Source of the DNA: a virus
Direction: 5' to 3' (one strand)
IMG/VR virus record: IMGVR_UViG_3300002460_000025
Location: 1 to 64,000 of that record
DNA length: 64,000 bases
Shown here: one piece after another, positions 24,527 to 34,160 of the stretch
Layout: each line of letters begins with the position of its first letter
Position numbering within the stretch: the stretch's first letter is position 1
Notes under the pieces: model-generated
What the model was told of the DNA's origin: nothing
Database searches by the model: none
The model's input: only the letters and a program-made list of their open reading frames with translations
Position numbers and translations under genes: made by a program

Positions 24527-26241
24527 TGGCAAGCATCGTTCGAGCAAAACCCCACACCCTCCGTGGTGAAGAATGGACATCCTACCAGATTGGTCTGCTG
24601 GAAGAGATGCTCGATGAACTCTACGCGGACCTGGACACGGTCGGGGCAGGGACTGGTCATAATCTTCTGTCTGGTCTCCACACAGACTCCGTCAAGGCAA
24701 GTGTCGAACGCGGGGATCTCATCGTTGGACAACTGATTGGGACATCCACCACGGTGGCTTGGCAACGACTTGAGGTCGGTGCGGCAGCCCGGTATATCCG
24801 ATCCGATGGGGCTGATGTCAGTTGGGCACAGATTAGTGAGACGGATATCCTTGATGGTTCCCTTCTCGCCAGAGTTGCAGATGCAGAAACCATCACGGGG
24901 GTCTGGACTCATAACGCCAATCTCATTCTTGGCTCTGGGTTCTATCTCCGATCACCATCTAATGCATCGACTGGCGCACGTCTTATTGGACAACCCAGTG
25001 CCGGAGGTGCTGTGGATGTTGGAGATGCTATTGCGGCCAACAATACATCCGTTCGTATTTCTACGGTCGGTACAGTAAGATGGACACTATCAGGTGTTAA
25101 CATTACAGCAACGTTACCACGTCTCGGGCCTGTTGGATCTGCAAGCGCACCGACGTACACGGTATCTGGTGGGAGTAATACTGGAATGTACTTTCCCAGT
25201 ACGACATCCATTGGCCTCACGACAGGAGGTACACTGAGGGCCACGATCAATTCGAGTGGGCTTGGTGTTGGGGTGATCCCGACCAGTGGAATCACAGTTC
25301 TTGGTGCGGATTTCGACCCATCGCTCATCATGACCGAGCGATCAAGTGTTGATGCGTCAGGTCCATGGTTTCGGGTCCTCAAATCTCGGAGCGGCGGATC
25401 GGCCAACGTCGCAGACAATCTCGGTCGCTATGGCATGGCAATGCGGAACAGTGCATCTGCTATTATCCCCGTTGTCGCGTTCTCTGGGTATGCCGACAAT
25501 GTGACAGCCGGGACTGAGGCAGGCTACTTCACGATGGAAACGGTCACAGGTGGAAGCGGCCTGATCGAACGTCTCCGTATCGAGTCGGCTGGATCCGTCA
25601 TCATCAACGAACCAGGAAATGATATTGATGTTCGGATCGAGTCGGATACGAATGCCAACCACGTCTCGGTTGATGGTGGGTTGTTTGGTGGTGTGGGAGC
25701 CATCGCGTTCGGAGCCGCCGCCAGTGATGATGCCTTTGTCGTCATCAACGCCCCATCCTTCACCGCATCCGCCGCGACGACGACAGCAAAACTCGCCTTC
25801 AGAGCATCAGGGACAATTACGGTTCCCCTCGGTGCGACGTCCTTGATTGCCACAGTCACCCTCGATGAACCCAACATCATCGCGACAGGAACAATCGATG
25901 ATGCCTACACCCTCGTCATCAACAGCGCCCCAACGGAGGCCACGAGGAATGGAGCCTTCTGGGTTGCATCAGGGCTCTCTCGATTCGATGGACGTCTCCA
26001 GTTCGGTGGCACGACATCGAGCTTCCCTGGTCTCAAGCGGAACGGGACCATTCTTGAAACTCGACTCGCCGATGATAGTGCCTACGCCCAACACACGATG
26101 GAACTCCTCGCGATCACGGATGGGATCACGGCCCCGGGAGCGACGAGTGGTCTTGCAAAAATCTACGTCGATACCGCTGATGGTGATCTCAAAGTCGTCT
26201 TCGGTGATGGCACCGTAGCAACGATTGCACTCGATACCTAA
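24526..26241 (+). CDS. Tail spike/fibre-like protein
   Basis: 571 residues. A conserved-looking N-terminus (RGEEWTSYQIGLLEEMLDEL) could bind the tail. The rest is beta-rich with repeated GSASAPTYTVSGGSNTGMYF-type segments common in phage tail fibres, followed by strand-rich repeats. No chaperone domain is evident at the C-terminus. Likely receptor-binding. Confidence 0.75.
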   Translation: MASIVRAKPHTLRGEEWTSYQIGLLEEMLDELYADLDTVGAGTGHNLLSGLHTDSVKASVERGDLIVGQLIGTSTTVAWQRLEVGAAARYIRSDGADVSWAQISETDILDGSLLARVADAETITGVWTHNANLILGSGFYLRSPSNASTGARLIGQPSAGGAVDVGDAIAANNTSVRISTVGTVRWTLSGVNITATLPRLGPVGSASAPTYTVSGGSNTGMYFPSTTSIGLTTGGTLRATINSSGLGVGVIPTSGITVLGADFDPSLIMTERSSVDASGPWFRVLKSRSGGSANVADNLGRYGMAMRNSASAIIPVVAFSGYADNVTAGTEAGYFTMETVTGGSGLIERLRIESAGSVIINEPGNDIDVRIESDTNANHVSVDGGLFGGVGAIAFGAAASDDAFVVINAPSFTASAATTTAKLAFRASGTITVPLGATSLIATVTLDEPNIIATGTIDDAYTLVINSAPTEATRNGAFWVASGLSRFDGRLQFGGTTSSFPGLKRNGTILETRLADDSAYAQHTMELLAITDGITAPGATSGLAKIYVDTADGDLKVVFGDGTVATIALDT

Positions 26242-26242
26242 G

Positions 26243-26509
26243 ATGTCACTCAATTCCTGGCTACTCGCAGCCGCCATTGGCGCACAAGCGTTTGATATCA
26301 CCACGACCACGATGGGACTTCAACGGGGGTGTGTGGAAACCGTGTGGCCGACCCAGAACCCTTGGATCATCGGAAGTATCAAAGGCACAGGTACGGTGGT
26401 CGTTTCTATCACCCTACGTGGTCGCCCAAAAACATTTCGTGCCGTCATGACTGGACTCACCGTCTCCGGTTTTGTTGGTGGAACCGTCAACCTTCAGTGT
26501 CTTCGCTAA
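26243..26509 (+). CDS. Small membrane protein with D-TTT/NP motif
   Basis: 88 residues. The N-terminal helix carries FDITTTTMGLQRGC...NP, a pattern resembling the DUF5658-type membrane family. Two further hydrophobic stretches follow. Start 26243 is the ATG after the upstream TAA; a TTG at 26225 is less likely. Unknown role. Confidence 0.6.
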   Translation: MSLNSWLLAAAIGAQAFDITTTTMGLQRGCVETVWPTQNPWIIGSIKGTGTVVVSITLRGRPKTFRAVMTGLTVSGFVGGTVNLQCLR

Positions 26510-26511
26510 CC

Positions 26512-26739
26512 ATGTCCAACATCCAACTTGACGAACTCTCGTATCTTCGTATCCGTGCAGCCCTCCAAGCCAAAGACATTTTTGAGTTGAGGATCAAAGA
26601 GGCCGGGAGTCAGATTACATCTGCGATCAATGATGCCTTCATACAGGCAGGTCTTGATCCATCGAAGACCTATACGATCGATCCCGATCCCATCACACAG
26701 ACGTGGTCGGCGACTGAAGTCGATTCACACAAGGAATAA
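26512..26739 (+). CDS. Small helical protein
   Basis: 75 residues, a long amphipathic helix (YLRIRAALQAKDIFELRIKE) and an acidic Thr-rich tail. It sits just before the first of the disordered virion genes. Unknown. Confidence 0.65.
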   Translation: MSNIQLDELSYLRIRAALQAKDIFELRIKEAGSQITSAINDAFIQAGLDPSKTYTIDPDPITQTWSATEVDSHKE

Positions 26740-26742
26740 GTC

Positions 26743-27492
26743 ATGTCTACAGTTGATCCAGCCCGCCTCGAAGCCCTGATGGCGGCAAACGCAGCCGAGG
26801 AATCTCGTCGGCGAGATGCGGAACTGGCGAGGCAGGAACGGGTTCGACAAGAACGCCTGAATCGCCCCCAGGCAGCCGCGAATGTGGGACAGACACAAGC
26901 CAATACACAAGGGACACTTGGCGAAACTCGATATACGACCGATCCCTACGAGCGCACAGGTGTCTCTGGTTATGCCGGGTCTGGGAACATCACCGGCCAG
27001 GAATATGGAGCCCAACAACAGGAAATCCTTCAGTCACAATTGAACCAGGATCTCTGGAATCAACGCTTGAACGCGATTCAAGGGCTTGGTGGGGGGAGTG
27101 GGGGCGTGAGTCCAGGCGGAATGGTCACGCATCCAGGCGCGGGCGTTGCAGGAAATGAACCGGCAGCGAGAGCCGCCGCATTCGCTCGTGCGAAGGAACA
27201 GGCTGGTCTGACAGCACAGTCAGCCCTCCAAGGACTTAGGGAATCCCTCGGGTCGAGAGGCATGCTTGGATCGACTGAGGAAGCCAGGGGGACGGGAGCC
27301 GTCATTGGCGGAGCAGGACAGGGACTGAATCAGTTCACTCGCGACCAGATGATTCTGGATCTCAACCGGGCGGCAGATATCTCTGATCAGGTGTATCAGG
27401 GTAATATCCAACAGCGTGGTCAGAACATTGGAGCACAGCAACAGGCCGTGCAGCAATTGTGGCAGTTGATGGGTTCGGGAAAGTTGTACTAA
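26743..27492 (+). CDS. Internal-virion-like protein, Gln/Gly-rich
   Basis: 249 residues. The N-terminal third is a charged helix (RRRDAELARQERVRQERLNR). The middle is Gly/Gln-rich and disordered, with the short motif SALQGLRESLGSRG shared with downstream genes. The C-terminus is a Gln-rich helix. It fits an ejected or internal head protein; function not proven. Confidence 0.65.
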   Translation: MSTVDPARLEALMAANAAEESRRRDAELARQERVRQERLNRPQAAANVGQTQANTQGTLGETRYTTDPYERTGVSGYAGSGNITGQEYGAQQQEILQSQLNQDLWNQRLNAIQGLGGGSGGVSPGGMVTHPGAGVAGNEPAARAAAFARAKEQAGLTAQSALQGLRESLGSRGMLGSTEEARGTGAVIGGAGQGLNQFTRDQMILDLNRAADISDQVYQGNIQQRGQNIGAQQQAVQQLWQLMGSGKLY

Positions 27493-27493
27493 G

Positions 27494-27964
27494 ATGGCTG
27501 TTTACGGGACGGCAAAATCGGCGAATCCGCAACTAGCTAATACTCTAAATAGACTATCATTTGGAGGGAAATATGCTGGTTCCGTGGGAGGAATAAATAG
27601 TGGTGTACAGGGATCCTCTGCTCCTGCTCCCACATATTATCATTACACACGTACGGAAGCGCCAGATACACCCCAAGCTTATACCCCTAGGAAACCATCA
27701 CCAACACCGGCTACACCCCCTCAACAACCGTATCCATCAAGTCAGTCTGGTGATGCTCAAGCGGCTCCTGCGACTGGCGGAGCCCAAGTCCTCGAAGGTC
27801 TCCAGCAAGCTGCCCCTCCCGGTGGTGGAGGGATGATGATGGGTGATGCTGGACCCGAACCCACTCCAGGCATGGGGATAGGTACAATTGGCACTCGTCC
27901 TGGACTTGGTCGTCGAACCTATCCTATGGAAACTGCCTTGCAAGGGCTTCAACGAGCGTATTAA
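27494..27964 (+). CDS. Pro/Gly/Gln-rich protein with ALxGLQ motifs
   Basis: 156 residues, mostly disordered (TPATPPQQPYPSSQ). It ends in TALQGLQRAY and contains VLEGLQQAAPPGG, two copies of the shared motif. The N-terminal 60 codons are more A/T-rich than their neighbours. Confidence 0.65.
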   Translation: MAVYGTAKSANPQLANTLNRLSFGGKYAGSVGGINSGVQGSSAPAPTYYHYTRTEAPDTPQAYTPRKPSPTPATPPQQPYPSSQSGDAQAAPATGGAQVLEGLQQAAPPGGGGMMMGDAGPEPTPGMGIGTIGTRPGLGRRTYPMETALQGLQRAY

Positions 27965-27966
27965 CC

Positions 27967-28476
27967 ATGGCGTTCAGCAATTTTCTCAAATCCGGGTGGG
28001 GAACATTACCACCACCTCCTGCTCCAGTTCAGCAGACATCAAGTTATGGATTTGCTCCACCCACCCCAACCGTGATGGGCCCCCGCAAACCATCATCATC
28101 GCAACCATCATCGTCGATTGATACGTGGCAAACGAGTACTGATGAGCGTCAAAATCCGTGGGTGACTCAATGGAAACAAGACAATCCTGGTGTTACAGGG
28201 GTCTCTGTAAATGATGCTTATCAGCAGTGGAGAGATAAGCTACGTTCGAAGCAAACGTGGAAACCAGGAGATGCACCAATTCGAGTAGGTTTTGATAAAC
28301 CTGGGCAGCAGGCACAACAAGGACTCCAGCGATCGGCTCCCGCTGCCGCCGTATCTCGTGGTATGAGCTATGCCGCGAAGGTCGGGAGTCCAGGACCAAA
28401 AACCTTCAAGAAACGCGCTTCCGATTTTGGGCCTCCCCAACAAGCAGCCATCACAGGACTTCAACAGGTCTCGTAA
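27967..28476 (+). CDS. Pro/Ser/Gln-rich protein with GLQ motifs
   Basis: 169 residues. A disordered N-terminus is followed by a possible small folded part (WVTQWKQDNPGVTGVSVNDA, then YQQWRDKL). It carries QQGLQRSAPAAAVSRG and ends AAITGLQQVS. Part of the motif-sharing run. Confidence 0.65.
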   Translation: MAFSNFLKSGWGTLPPPPAPVQQTSSYGFAPPTPTVMGPRKPSSSQPSSSIDTWQTSTDERQNPWVTQWKQDNPGVTGVSVNDAYQQWRDKLRSKQTWKPGDAPIRVGFDKPGQQAQQGLQRSAPAAAVSRGMSYAAKVGSPGPKTFKKRASDFGPPQQAAITGLQQVS

Positions 28477-28485
28477 GGAATCATC

Positions 28486-28938
28486 ATGCTAGGTGCAATG
28501 GGGAATTGGAATCCTTGGATGCCTCAGGGACAAGGACAAGGATTACCTGCTGGTAATACCGGATTCACGGGTGGAATGTCCTATGGTGGAGGACCGTCCG
28601 CAGTGGATCCCAGTCGTATGTGGGGACCGATGACGGGCGGGTTCTATCAGAACTTTGATTCCACCGTCAATCGCAACTACCGCCCAGGATCAGCCCCTCG
28701 CGGTCCAGTCGCGCGGGCCGCGATTGGTGGGATCAAGAAAGCCGCACCTCCTCGTCCCATGGCAACCGCGATGGGTGGAGGAGCCCCACGTCCCGCAGGG
28801 GGTGGTTATAATACAGGCGCGACTGGGAGCATGACCTACGGCGGAGCCCGTCCTCAGACAGCCCTCTCACGATTCCGTCAGCAAGAACGCACACCCCAGG
28901 CCGGAGCGGCCCTCAGTGGTCTGCGAGGAAGTTACTAA
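28486..28938 (+). CDS. Gly/Pro-rich protein with GLR motif
   Basis: 150 residues, Gly, Asn, Met and Pro-rich, disordered. It contains AAIGGIKKAAPPRP and ends ALSGLRGSY. A repeated GGxxxNTG(A/F)TG(S/G)MTYGG pattern occurs twice (MSYGGG, MTYGGA). Confidence 0.65.
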   Translation: MLGAMGNWNPWMPQGQGQGLPAGNTGFTGGMSYGGGPSAVDPSRMWGPMTGGFYQNFDSTVNRNYRPGSAPRGPVARAAIGGIKKAAPPRPMATAMGGGAPRPAGGGYNTGATGSMTYGGARPQTALSRFRQQERTPQAGAALSGLRGSY

Positions 28939-28940
28939 TC

Positions 28941-29423
28941 ATGGCAGATATGTATGATCCCCTCGGTGTGGGTGCTCGACAGCGAGCGGCTGACTACCAT
29001 CGACAGTGGGAAGAAGATCAGCGTGAACAGGCTCGCCAACAGGGGCAGTATGTCTCCTTCGGACAGCTAGGACCACTTCGTGATCCCAGTTGGGATGCGT
29101 ACTTTCAGGTCCTCCAGGAGAAGGGTGTAGATCGCCTTGCCGGTGGGTCTCTCCCACAGTGGCAGCCTCCTCGGTCTACGGCTGGTGCTGGACAGACACC
29201 TCTCCCTGCGTACCAGGGATTGATGGCGGCTGGTCCTCGTCGTCTCACAGACCAACCAACACAACGGTTGACGGATCGTCCCACTCAACCAAAAACGGAT
29301 CGTCCCGATCAATCACAGACCGCGATCGAGACACTCCTACGTCTCTTTCAGGGACAGTATGGGGCTCAACAAGAACGCAAGCGTCTCCGTCCACCGACGC
29401 AGGTGATGGGTCCACGAGGATAA
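28941..29423 (+). CDS. Gln/Arg/Pro-rich virion-region protein
   Basis: 160 residues. A charged N-terminal helix (QRAADYHRQWEEDQREQARQ) is followed by a disordered part with three repeats of (Q/R)LTDxPTQ/PKTDRPDQ, then a helix (AIETLLRLFQGQYG). It has only a weak version of the shared motif (PAYQGLMAAGP). Confidence 0.65.
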   Translation: MADMYDPLGVGARQRAADYHRQWEEDQREQARQQGQYVSFGQLGPLRDPSWDAYFQVLQEKGVDRLAGGSLPQWQPPRSTAGAGQTPLPAYQGLMAAGPRRLTDQPTQRLTDRPTQPKTDRPDQSQTAIETLLRLFQGQYGAQQERKRLRPPTQVMGPRG

Positions 29424-29425
29424 TC

Positions 29426-29587
29426 ATGCCCGCACAACCACGATCATGGCAGTACGGTGACTCACCAGCCCCTCGCAATTGGCGTGAAGCGGCTGACGTC
29501 CTGAAACGTCTCCCACGCCCGAACAAGACATCGTCAGTGACGGCTCGTCTCGACACGATTGAACGTCTTCTCAAGGAGAAGAAGTAA
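29426..29587 (+). CDS. Small basic protein
   Basis: 53 residues, begins MPAQPRSWQYGDSPAPRNWR and ends in a helix (TARLDTIERLLKEKK). Overlaps the next start by one base. Unknown. Confidence 0.65.
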   Translation: MPAQPRSWQYGDSPAPRNWREAADVLKRLPRPNKTSSVTARLDTIERLLKEKK

Positions 29588-30360
29588 TGCCTGCTTACGG
29601 TCAACAGCCTCCTTACACGGGGCCATTCGCGCTGAATCCATCCTTCCGGTGGCAACGTCCGTTTGAGGATCAAGAAGAGCTTGAGGCGATTGATGTCGAT
29701 ACACCACCGTTGCCTCCGGCTCCGCAACGATTCCAGTCTGATGTCATGCCTCCACGGCCCGTGCCAGAGGATGCTGATGAGATGATTCGCAACCGATCGG
29801 TCCCGGTGCAAGGTGGATTTGATCCAGAATCTAGTGTGCCTGGGGAGGCTACCTATGGTGGTCCTCGCCTCAACACTGAGGCCGCCCTCGCGGGGCTCAG
29901 GAATGCTCCTGTCAACCCGGAAATTGCCCGTATCCAGAATGCGTTTAACATCCGTTCGACGGGTCGTCCACAGGATCTTGCCTACAGTGGTGGCATCCTC
30001 GGTGATGTCGAGCAGAGCTTTGCTCCACAACGGGCGATGCTTGGTGATGTTGAAAAGTCGATGATGGCACAGCATCCAGCCGTGCGTGCGCTCCAAGAGC
30101 AGGAAGCTCGTCGAAAGGCGATGGGTCAATCAGCGTATGCGGAAGGGCTGGCTGAACAGGCGGAGATTGGGGCTGAACAACGACGCGAAGAAGCGGAGCT
30201 GGACTTTGAAGCCAAGCGTCGTGCAGCCGGGCAGTCGGGTCGTGAAGCACAAATCAAAGCCTACACGGATATCCTCACCAGTCAAGGGGACGACGAGCAA
30301 GCAGAACGTGCTCGCACGTGGGCGCTGGAGAATTTGCTCAACCTCTTTGGTGGACAATAA
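29587..30360 (+). CDS. Helical internal-virion-like protein
   Basis: 257 residues. A Pro-rich N-terminus carries the shared motif (TEAALAGLRNAPVNPEIARI). Residues about 165-240 are a long Glu/Ala/Arg helix (AEQRREEAELDFEAKRRAAG). It directly precedes the 1015-aa internal protein, with which it may act in DNA ejection; inference from position. Confidence 0.65.
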   Translation: MPAYGQQPPYTGPFALNPSFRWQRPFEDQEELEAIDVDTPPLPPAPQRFQSDVMPPRPVPEDADEMIRNRSVPVQGGFDPESSVPGEATYGGPRLNTEAALAGLRNAPVNPEIARIQNAFNIRSTGRPQDLAYSGGILGDVEQSFAPQRAMLGDVEKSMMAQHPAVRALQEQEARRKAMGQSAYAEGLAEQAEIGAEQRREEAELDFEAKRRAAGQSGREAQIKAYTDILTSQGDDEQAERARTWALENLLNLFGGQ

Positions 30361-33300
30361 ATGCCCGAAGATCGAAAGGCTGCACGATCGGCTCGTCGAG
30401 AGGCGAGACGGAAAGAGTTCAATGACTTGATGCGGTCCCTCTCCGCACCTGAACCACCATTCGTTCCAGCCACGCCACTCCCTCCACCAGATCCCACCCT
30501 CTGGGAGAGATCAAAAAAGTTCGCCCCAACGGCTGTGAGGGGCATTGGTGGACTGCTTGGTGTCACTCCCGTGACGGGAGCGATCGGCGGAGGTGTGTCT
30601 GAACTGGCTGCTGAAGCGTTGGAAGGACGCTTTGCTCCCAAGGAAATCGCGACTGCGGCTGGTCTTGGACTTCTTGGTGGTGGAGCGGTCCGTACACTCT
30701 TGAAGAACGTTGGAGCCCCTCTCACAGCAGCGGCTCGAACAGTGCCATGGGCTGCGGCTCAACCTGTCGTGCGATCCCTGTCTGAGGAGGGTGAACTGCC
30801 TGAGGCTGGCGAGGTAGCAACCAGTGTAGGTCTTCAAGCGGGTGTGGCCGGAGGTCTATCGAAATTGCTCGGGACGCTTGGTGTAGGTAAGATTGGTAAG
30901 ATTGGATTAGAGACGGCTCCTCCGGCGGCGAAAGCGGTTCCTCCAGCCCCCCCTGTTCCAAAAGGTCCTGCCCTCCTGACCAATGCGGCCGGTGATGTCG
31001 TTCGTGTGAAGGATGTCCCCCTGACTCCGACAGGACCAATTACTGGCACACCATCTGATATCTCGAAGACGATTGCTCCTCTCATCAGAGGACCAATCGA
31101 GAAAGCATCGAATCTTGCACGGAAGGAGACACGCTCTGCGTTAGAGAAGGCATTAGTTCCAGAACGTGAACCAGCAGGCATTCGTGCAAGTCGTACTGAG
31201 GCGACACGAGTACAGCGTGCAGAGGAAGCGGCTGACCGTGAGGCATTACGTCTGGCAGCGGCCGAGGAAAAGTCAGCTGCGAAAGCAGTAGATGACGCAG
31301 CGGCTCGTCATCGGATTGATGAGGCCAAGTCACAGGGGATGACACCAGCGCCTCCATCAGTCAGTGAGACGGTCTCCGCGAGGATCCCTGGTGGGACAGA
31401 ACGTCTCACCCAGAAGTACCGATTCCCGGAGGAACAGGTCGATGAAGGTGTCGAAGCTCTCGGGAATACCCTTGGCGTGACTCCTCCTCCCCCACCACGA
31501 GGAGTCCCATCAGCCTTACAGACTGAGGTGTCTGAGGAGGTGGCGAAAGAACTTCCACTCGCTCCGAGAGGGGTCACCAGTGATACGGAGGCAGCGGCTG
31601 AGGCCATTACAAAAACTCCAGGACAACCTGCTGTTCCGACTGAACCGATTCCTGCTCAAAATCGAGCCCAACCAGATATCATCCCCGAAACTCAAGCTCC
31701 TCCGATCACCCCACCTGTTCCTGAAACCACTCCACCATTCCTTGGTGGACAGGCGGAAGCTGTGGGCGGGGCCGAAACAACGATCCCCCTCTCTGCCATC
31801 CGTCGTGCGCCAGTCGATATCGCTGGTGAGCACTATCGGGAACTTCAGGGACTCCTCAAGGGTCCAGGACAACAGGTCGGAGCCTTGGGACCAGTGACAG
31901 GTGAAGGATTGGAGAAGGGCACTCGAACGGCTGGACGGGCGCTCCAGCGTGAAGCAGCCCAGGCAGGACTCCCCACGAGGGGGGCTGCTCAAGTCGCTCC
32001 TACGGCCCCTGTAAGCCCTCCAGCAGGCATTCCAGGCGCTCCAGCCACTTCTCCCACAGGACTGAGTTTCGAGGACATGATGAAGCGTGTCCAAACCCTT
32101 GGTCGCCGTCCAGGTGGGGCTGGTCGCTATGGGGAGGAACGCGGAGCCGTCACCCCTGAACTCGCGGCCCGCCTCGGCCTCGGTGTCTCCGGTGCCGTCC
32201 TCGGTGCCGCCTTGAGCCCAGACGAGGATCGTATGATCGGTGCGGCGATAGGAGCCGTTGCAGGCTCGTCCTTGCCGTTACTGCTCTCAAAAATGAGTCC
32301 TGCGGCGATCAAGGCCCTCCCACCATCTGTCATCTCAGATGCCACGCCAGAAGGTCAAAAAACGGCTCTCGAAACCATCACTCGGATGTTCCCCAACCTC
32401 ATCCGATTCAATCTCCTTTCCAGCCCCAATCTGTTTAACAATGCGATTGCTGGTCCATGGGGAGCAGGCAAGATGGCCGGTCTGGAACTTCATCTTGCAG
32501 GCGATCCTCGTGGTCGCGTCGTCCTTGAAGGCATGCGCCCAGAAAATTGGGCGTCCGAGTTCATCAAGAGTTGGCCTGAAGCCAAAACCATCATCGGTGC
32601 GGCGGAGCGTCATGAAGGGCTGTCCATTGCAGAGGCGCCCACATTGCTGGAGCAGTTCCTCGCGGTTCCTGGAACCTTCCTCTCCATGGGTGACATCACG
32701 ACTCGTCGTATTCTGACACAGGCGGGATTGACTGAGGCGGAAGCCAGAATGGTGACCCTCACGAGTGAACCAGAACTCGGCCTGACAAAAGGGATTGTCA
32801 ACCTTCAGAGAAGTGGTGGAATTGTAGGTCATAGCCTCCTCCCCTTCGCTCGAACACTCGCCAACGTCGTTGAACAGGGTGGATACCGTACTCCAGGTCT
32901 TGGTCCGATCCTTCAATCGTATCGAACAAATCCTGCTCCAGCGAAGCTCCAAGCCATGCAACAACTCCTCGGTGGAGCTACCATTGCCGGATCAGGTGTG
33001 GCCGGAGCCGCTATTCCAGCTGGACTTGAAGCCGCAGGTATCTCTCCAGATAATGAACGATTACTGGAACGCACGCTGCGAAGTGGTGTGACCAACGTCG
33101 CTGGTCCTTATGCCCTTCTCGCGGCCATGGGGTATGCCGGTGGGAAAGCTCTTGGACAAGGCGAACCCGCCCGTGTTGCGGCAAGCACGGCCATGACAGA
33201 AGGAATGCGATCCCTCCCACTCCCATCGACAGATATTCCAGAATCCTACAAACAATTCTTCCTCGGCTCTCGCACACAAGAACCATTCCAGAATATCCCT

Positions 33301-33408
33301 GCTGGATCACTCCCAACGTTTGCCGTGGAATTACTCAGACGTGCTGAGCCCGGTCGCAGACCACAGCTTCCACGGCGTCCACAGCGTCACACCCGTAAGG
33401 AACGGTAA
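30361..33408 (+). CDS. Very large internal/ejection-like virion protein
   Basis: 1015 residues, by far the largest gene. It has an N-terminal charged helix, a Gly/Ala-rich hydrophobic region (GIGGLLGVTPVTGAIGGGVS, about 60-80), a long disordered Pro/Glu/Ala middle, and two more Gly-zipper-like segments (LGVSGAVLGAALSP; IGAAIGAVAGSSLPLLLS, about 615-645) plus a hydrophobic C-terminal third. Such segments suit a protein that forms a membrane channel during infection, like podovirus internal proteins. No enzymatic motif was found. Confidence 0.65.
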   Translation: MPEDRKAARSARREARRKEFNDLMRSLSAPEPPFVPATPLPPPDPTLWERSKKFAPTAVRGIGGLLGVTPVTGAIGGGVSELAAEALEGRFAPKEIATAAGLGLLGGGAVRTLLKNVGAPLTAAARTVPWAAAQPVVRSLSEEGELPEAGEVATSVGLQAGVAGGLSKLLGTLGVGKIGKIGLETAPPAAKAVPPAPPVPKGPALLTNAAGDVVRVKDVPLTPTGPITGTPSDISKTIAPLIRGPIEKASNLARKETRSALEKALVPEREPAGIRASRTEATRVQRAEEAADREALRLAAAEEKSAAKAVDDAAARHRIDEAKSQGMTPAPPSVSETVSARIPGGTERLTQKYRFPEEQVDEGVEALGNTLGVTPPPPPRGVPSALQTEVSEEVAKELPLAPRGVTSDTEAAAEAITKTPGQPAVPTEPIPAQNRAQPDIIPETQAPPITPPVPETTPPFLGGQAEAVGGAETTIPLSAIRRAPVDIAGEHYRELQGLLKGPGQQVGALGPVTGEGLEKGTRTAGRALQREAAQAGLPTRGAAQVAPTAPVSPPAGIPGAPATSPTGLSFEDMMKRVQTLGRRPGGAGRYGEERGAVTPELAARLGLGVSGAVLGAALSPDEDRMIGAAIGAVAGSSLPLLLSKMSPAAIKALPPSVISDATPEGQKTALETITRMFPNLIRFNLLSSPNLFNNAIAGPWGAGKMAGLELHLAGDPRGRVVLEGMRPENWASEFIKSWPEAKTIIGAAERHEGLSIAEAPTLLEQFLAVPGTFLSMGDITTRRILTQAGLTEAEARMVTLTSEPELGLTKGIVNLQRSGGIVGHSLLPFARTLANVVEQGGYRTPGLGPILQSYRTNPAPAKLQAMQQLLGGATIAGSGVAGAAIPAGLEAAGISPDNERLLERTLRSGVTNVAGPYALLAAMGYAGGKALGQGEPARVAASTAMTEGMRSLPLPSTDIPESYKQFFLGSRTQEPFQNIPAGSLPTFAVELLRRAEPGRRPQLPRRPQRHTRKER

Positions 33409-33678
33409 ATGGAAGCCCTTCTTTCGCTCCTGACCACACTCAATTCCCTCTCCCCTCTTGCCGTGATCGCCCTCCTCGGAGTGGTGATCTTCATGCTGGT
33501 AAAGCATAAGCCCGCGTCTGAACAAGCCATTACGGAGATCAAAGACAATCACCTCCACGAACTTCCGACCATCGCGATTGATATCAAGATTATCGCAGAA
33601 ACCCTTCAACGTCTCGAAGTCAAGATGAGTGAGGAATTCAGCTACCTGAAAGCTCGCATCAATGGTGGGAGGCCCTAA
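33409..33678 (+). CDS. Holin-like membrane protein
   Basis: 89 residues with one strong membrane helix (LSPLAVIALLGVVIFMLVKH, about 14-33) and a cytoplasmic coiled C-terminus (IAETLQRLEVKMSEEFSYLK). The layout and the next gene being a lysozyme support a holin or holin-associated (XhlA-like) role. Overlaps the lysozyme start by one base. Confidence 0.65.
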   Translation: MEALLSLLTTLNSLSPLAVIALLGVVIFMLVKHKPASEQAITEIKDNHLHELPTIAIDIKIIAETLQRLEVKMSEEFSYLKARINGGRP

Positions 33679-34160
33679 TGTCTGTTATCGATGATATCAT
33701 CACGGACGTGATCAGGAGGGAGGCGGGTTACTCCAATGACCCTGCCGATGGAGGAGGTCGAACTGACAAAGGGATCTCCGAGCGATCACACCCAGATGCC
33801 TGGGCTGATGGGAAAGTCACGGACCAGGAAGCCCGTGATATATACTTGAAAAAGTACGTCCTCGGTCCTGGGTTCGATAAGATTCCTGATCCGCACCTCA
33901 TGGCTCACCTCGTCGACTATGGTGTCAACAGTGGCCCCCTCATTGCGGTCCAGAAGCTCCAGACATTGGTTGGGGCTGATGTGGATGGTGTGCTCGGTCC
34001 CCAGACACTTGGCAAGCTTGCACAGTTTGACATGAGGACCATCAATAACCTCCTCGTCGGCGAGCGCGTCCGGATGATTGGGCGGATTGTCAAGAAAAAT
34101 CCATCTCAACTGACGTTCCTGAATGGCTGGTTAGCACGAGCCACGGAGTTCCTACGCTAA
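33678..34160 (+). CDS. GH108-type lysozyme (endolysin)
   Basis: 160 residues. The N-terminus shows REAGYSNDPADGGGRTDKGI, the hallmark of glycoside hydrolase family 108 muramidases with the catalytic Glu in REAGY. The C-terminal part (VGADVDGVLGPQTLGKL) resembles the peptidoglycan-binding 3 domain usually attached. It cleaves the host wall at lysis. Length is typical. Confidence 0.9.
   Translation: MSVIDDIITDVIRREAGYSNDPADGGGRTDKGISERSHPDAWADGKVTDQEARDIYLKKYVLGPGFDKIPDPHLMAHLVDYGVNSGPLIAVQKLQTLVGADVDGVLGPQTLGKLAQFDMRTINNLLVGERVRMIGRIVKKNPSQLTFLNGWLARATEFLR

Noticed and set aside
29245-30129. 294-codon leftward frame antisense to the virion genes
   Set aside because: Its product is Arg/Ser-rich shadow sequence opposite well-supported genes.
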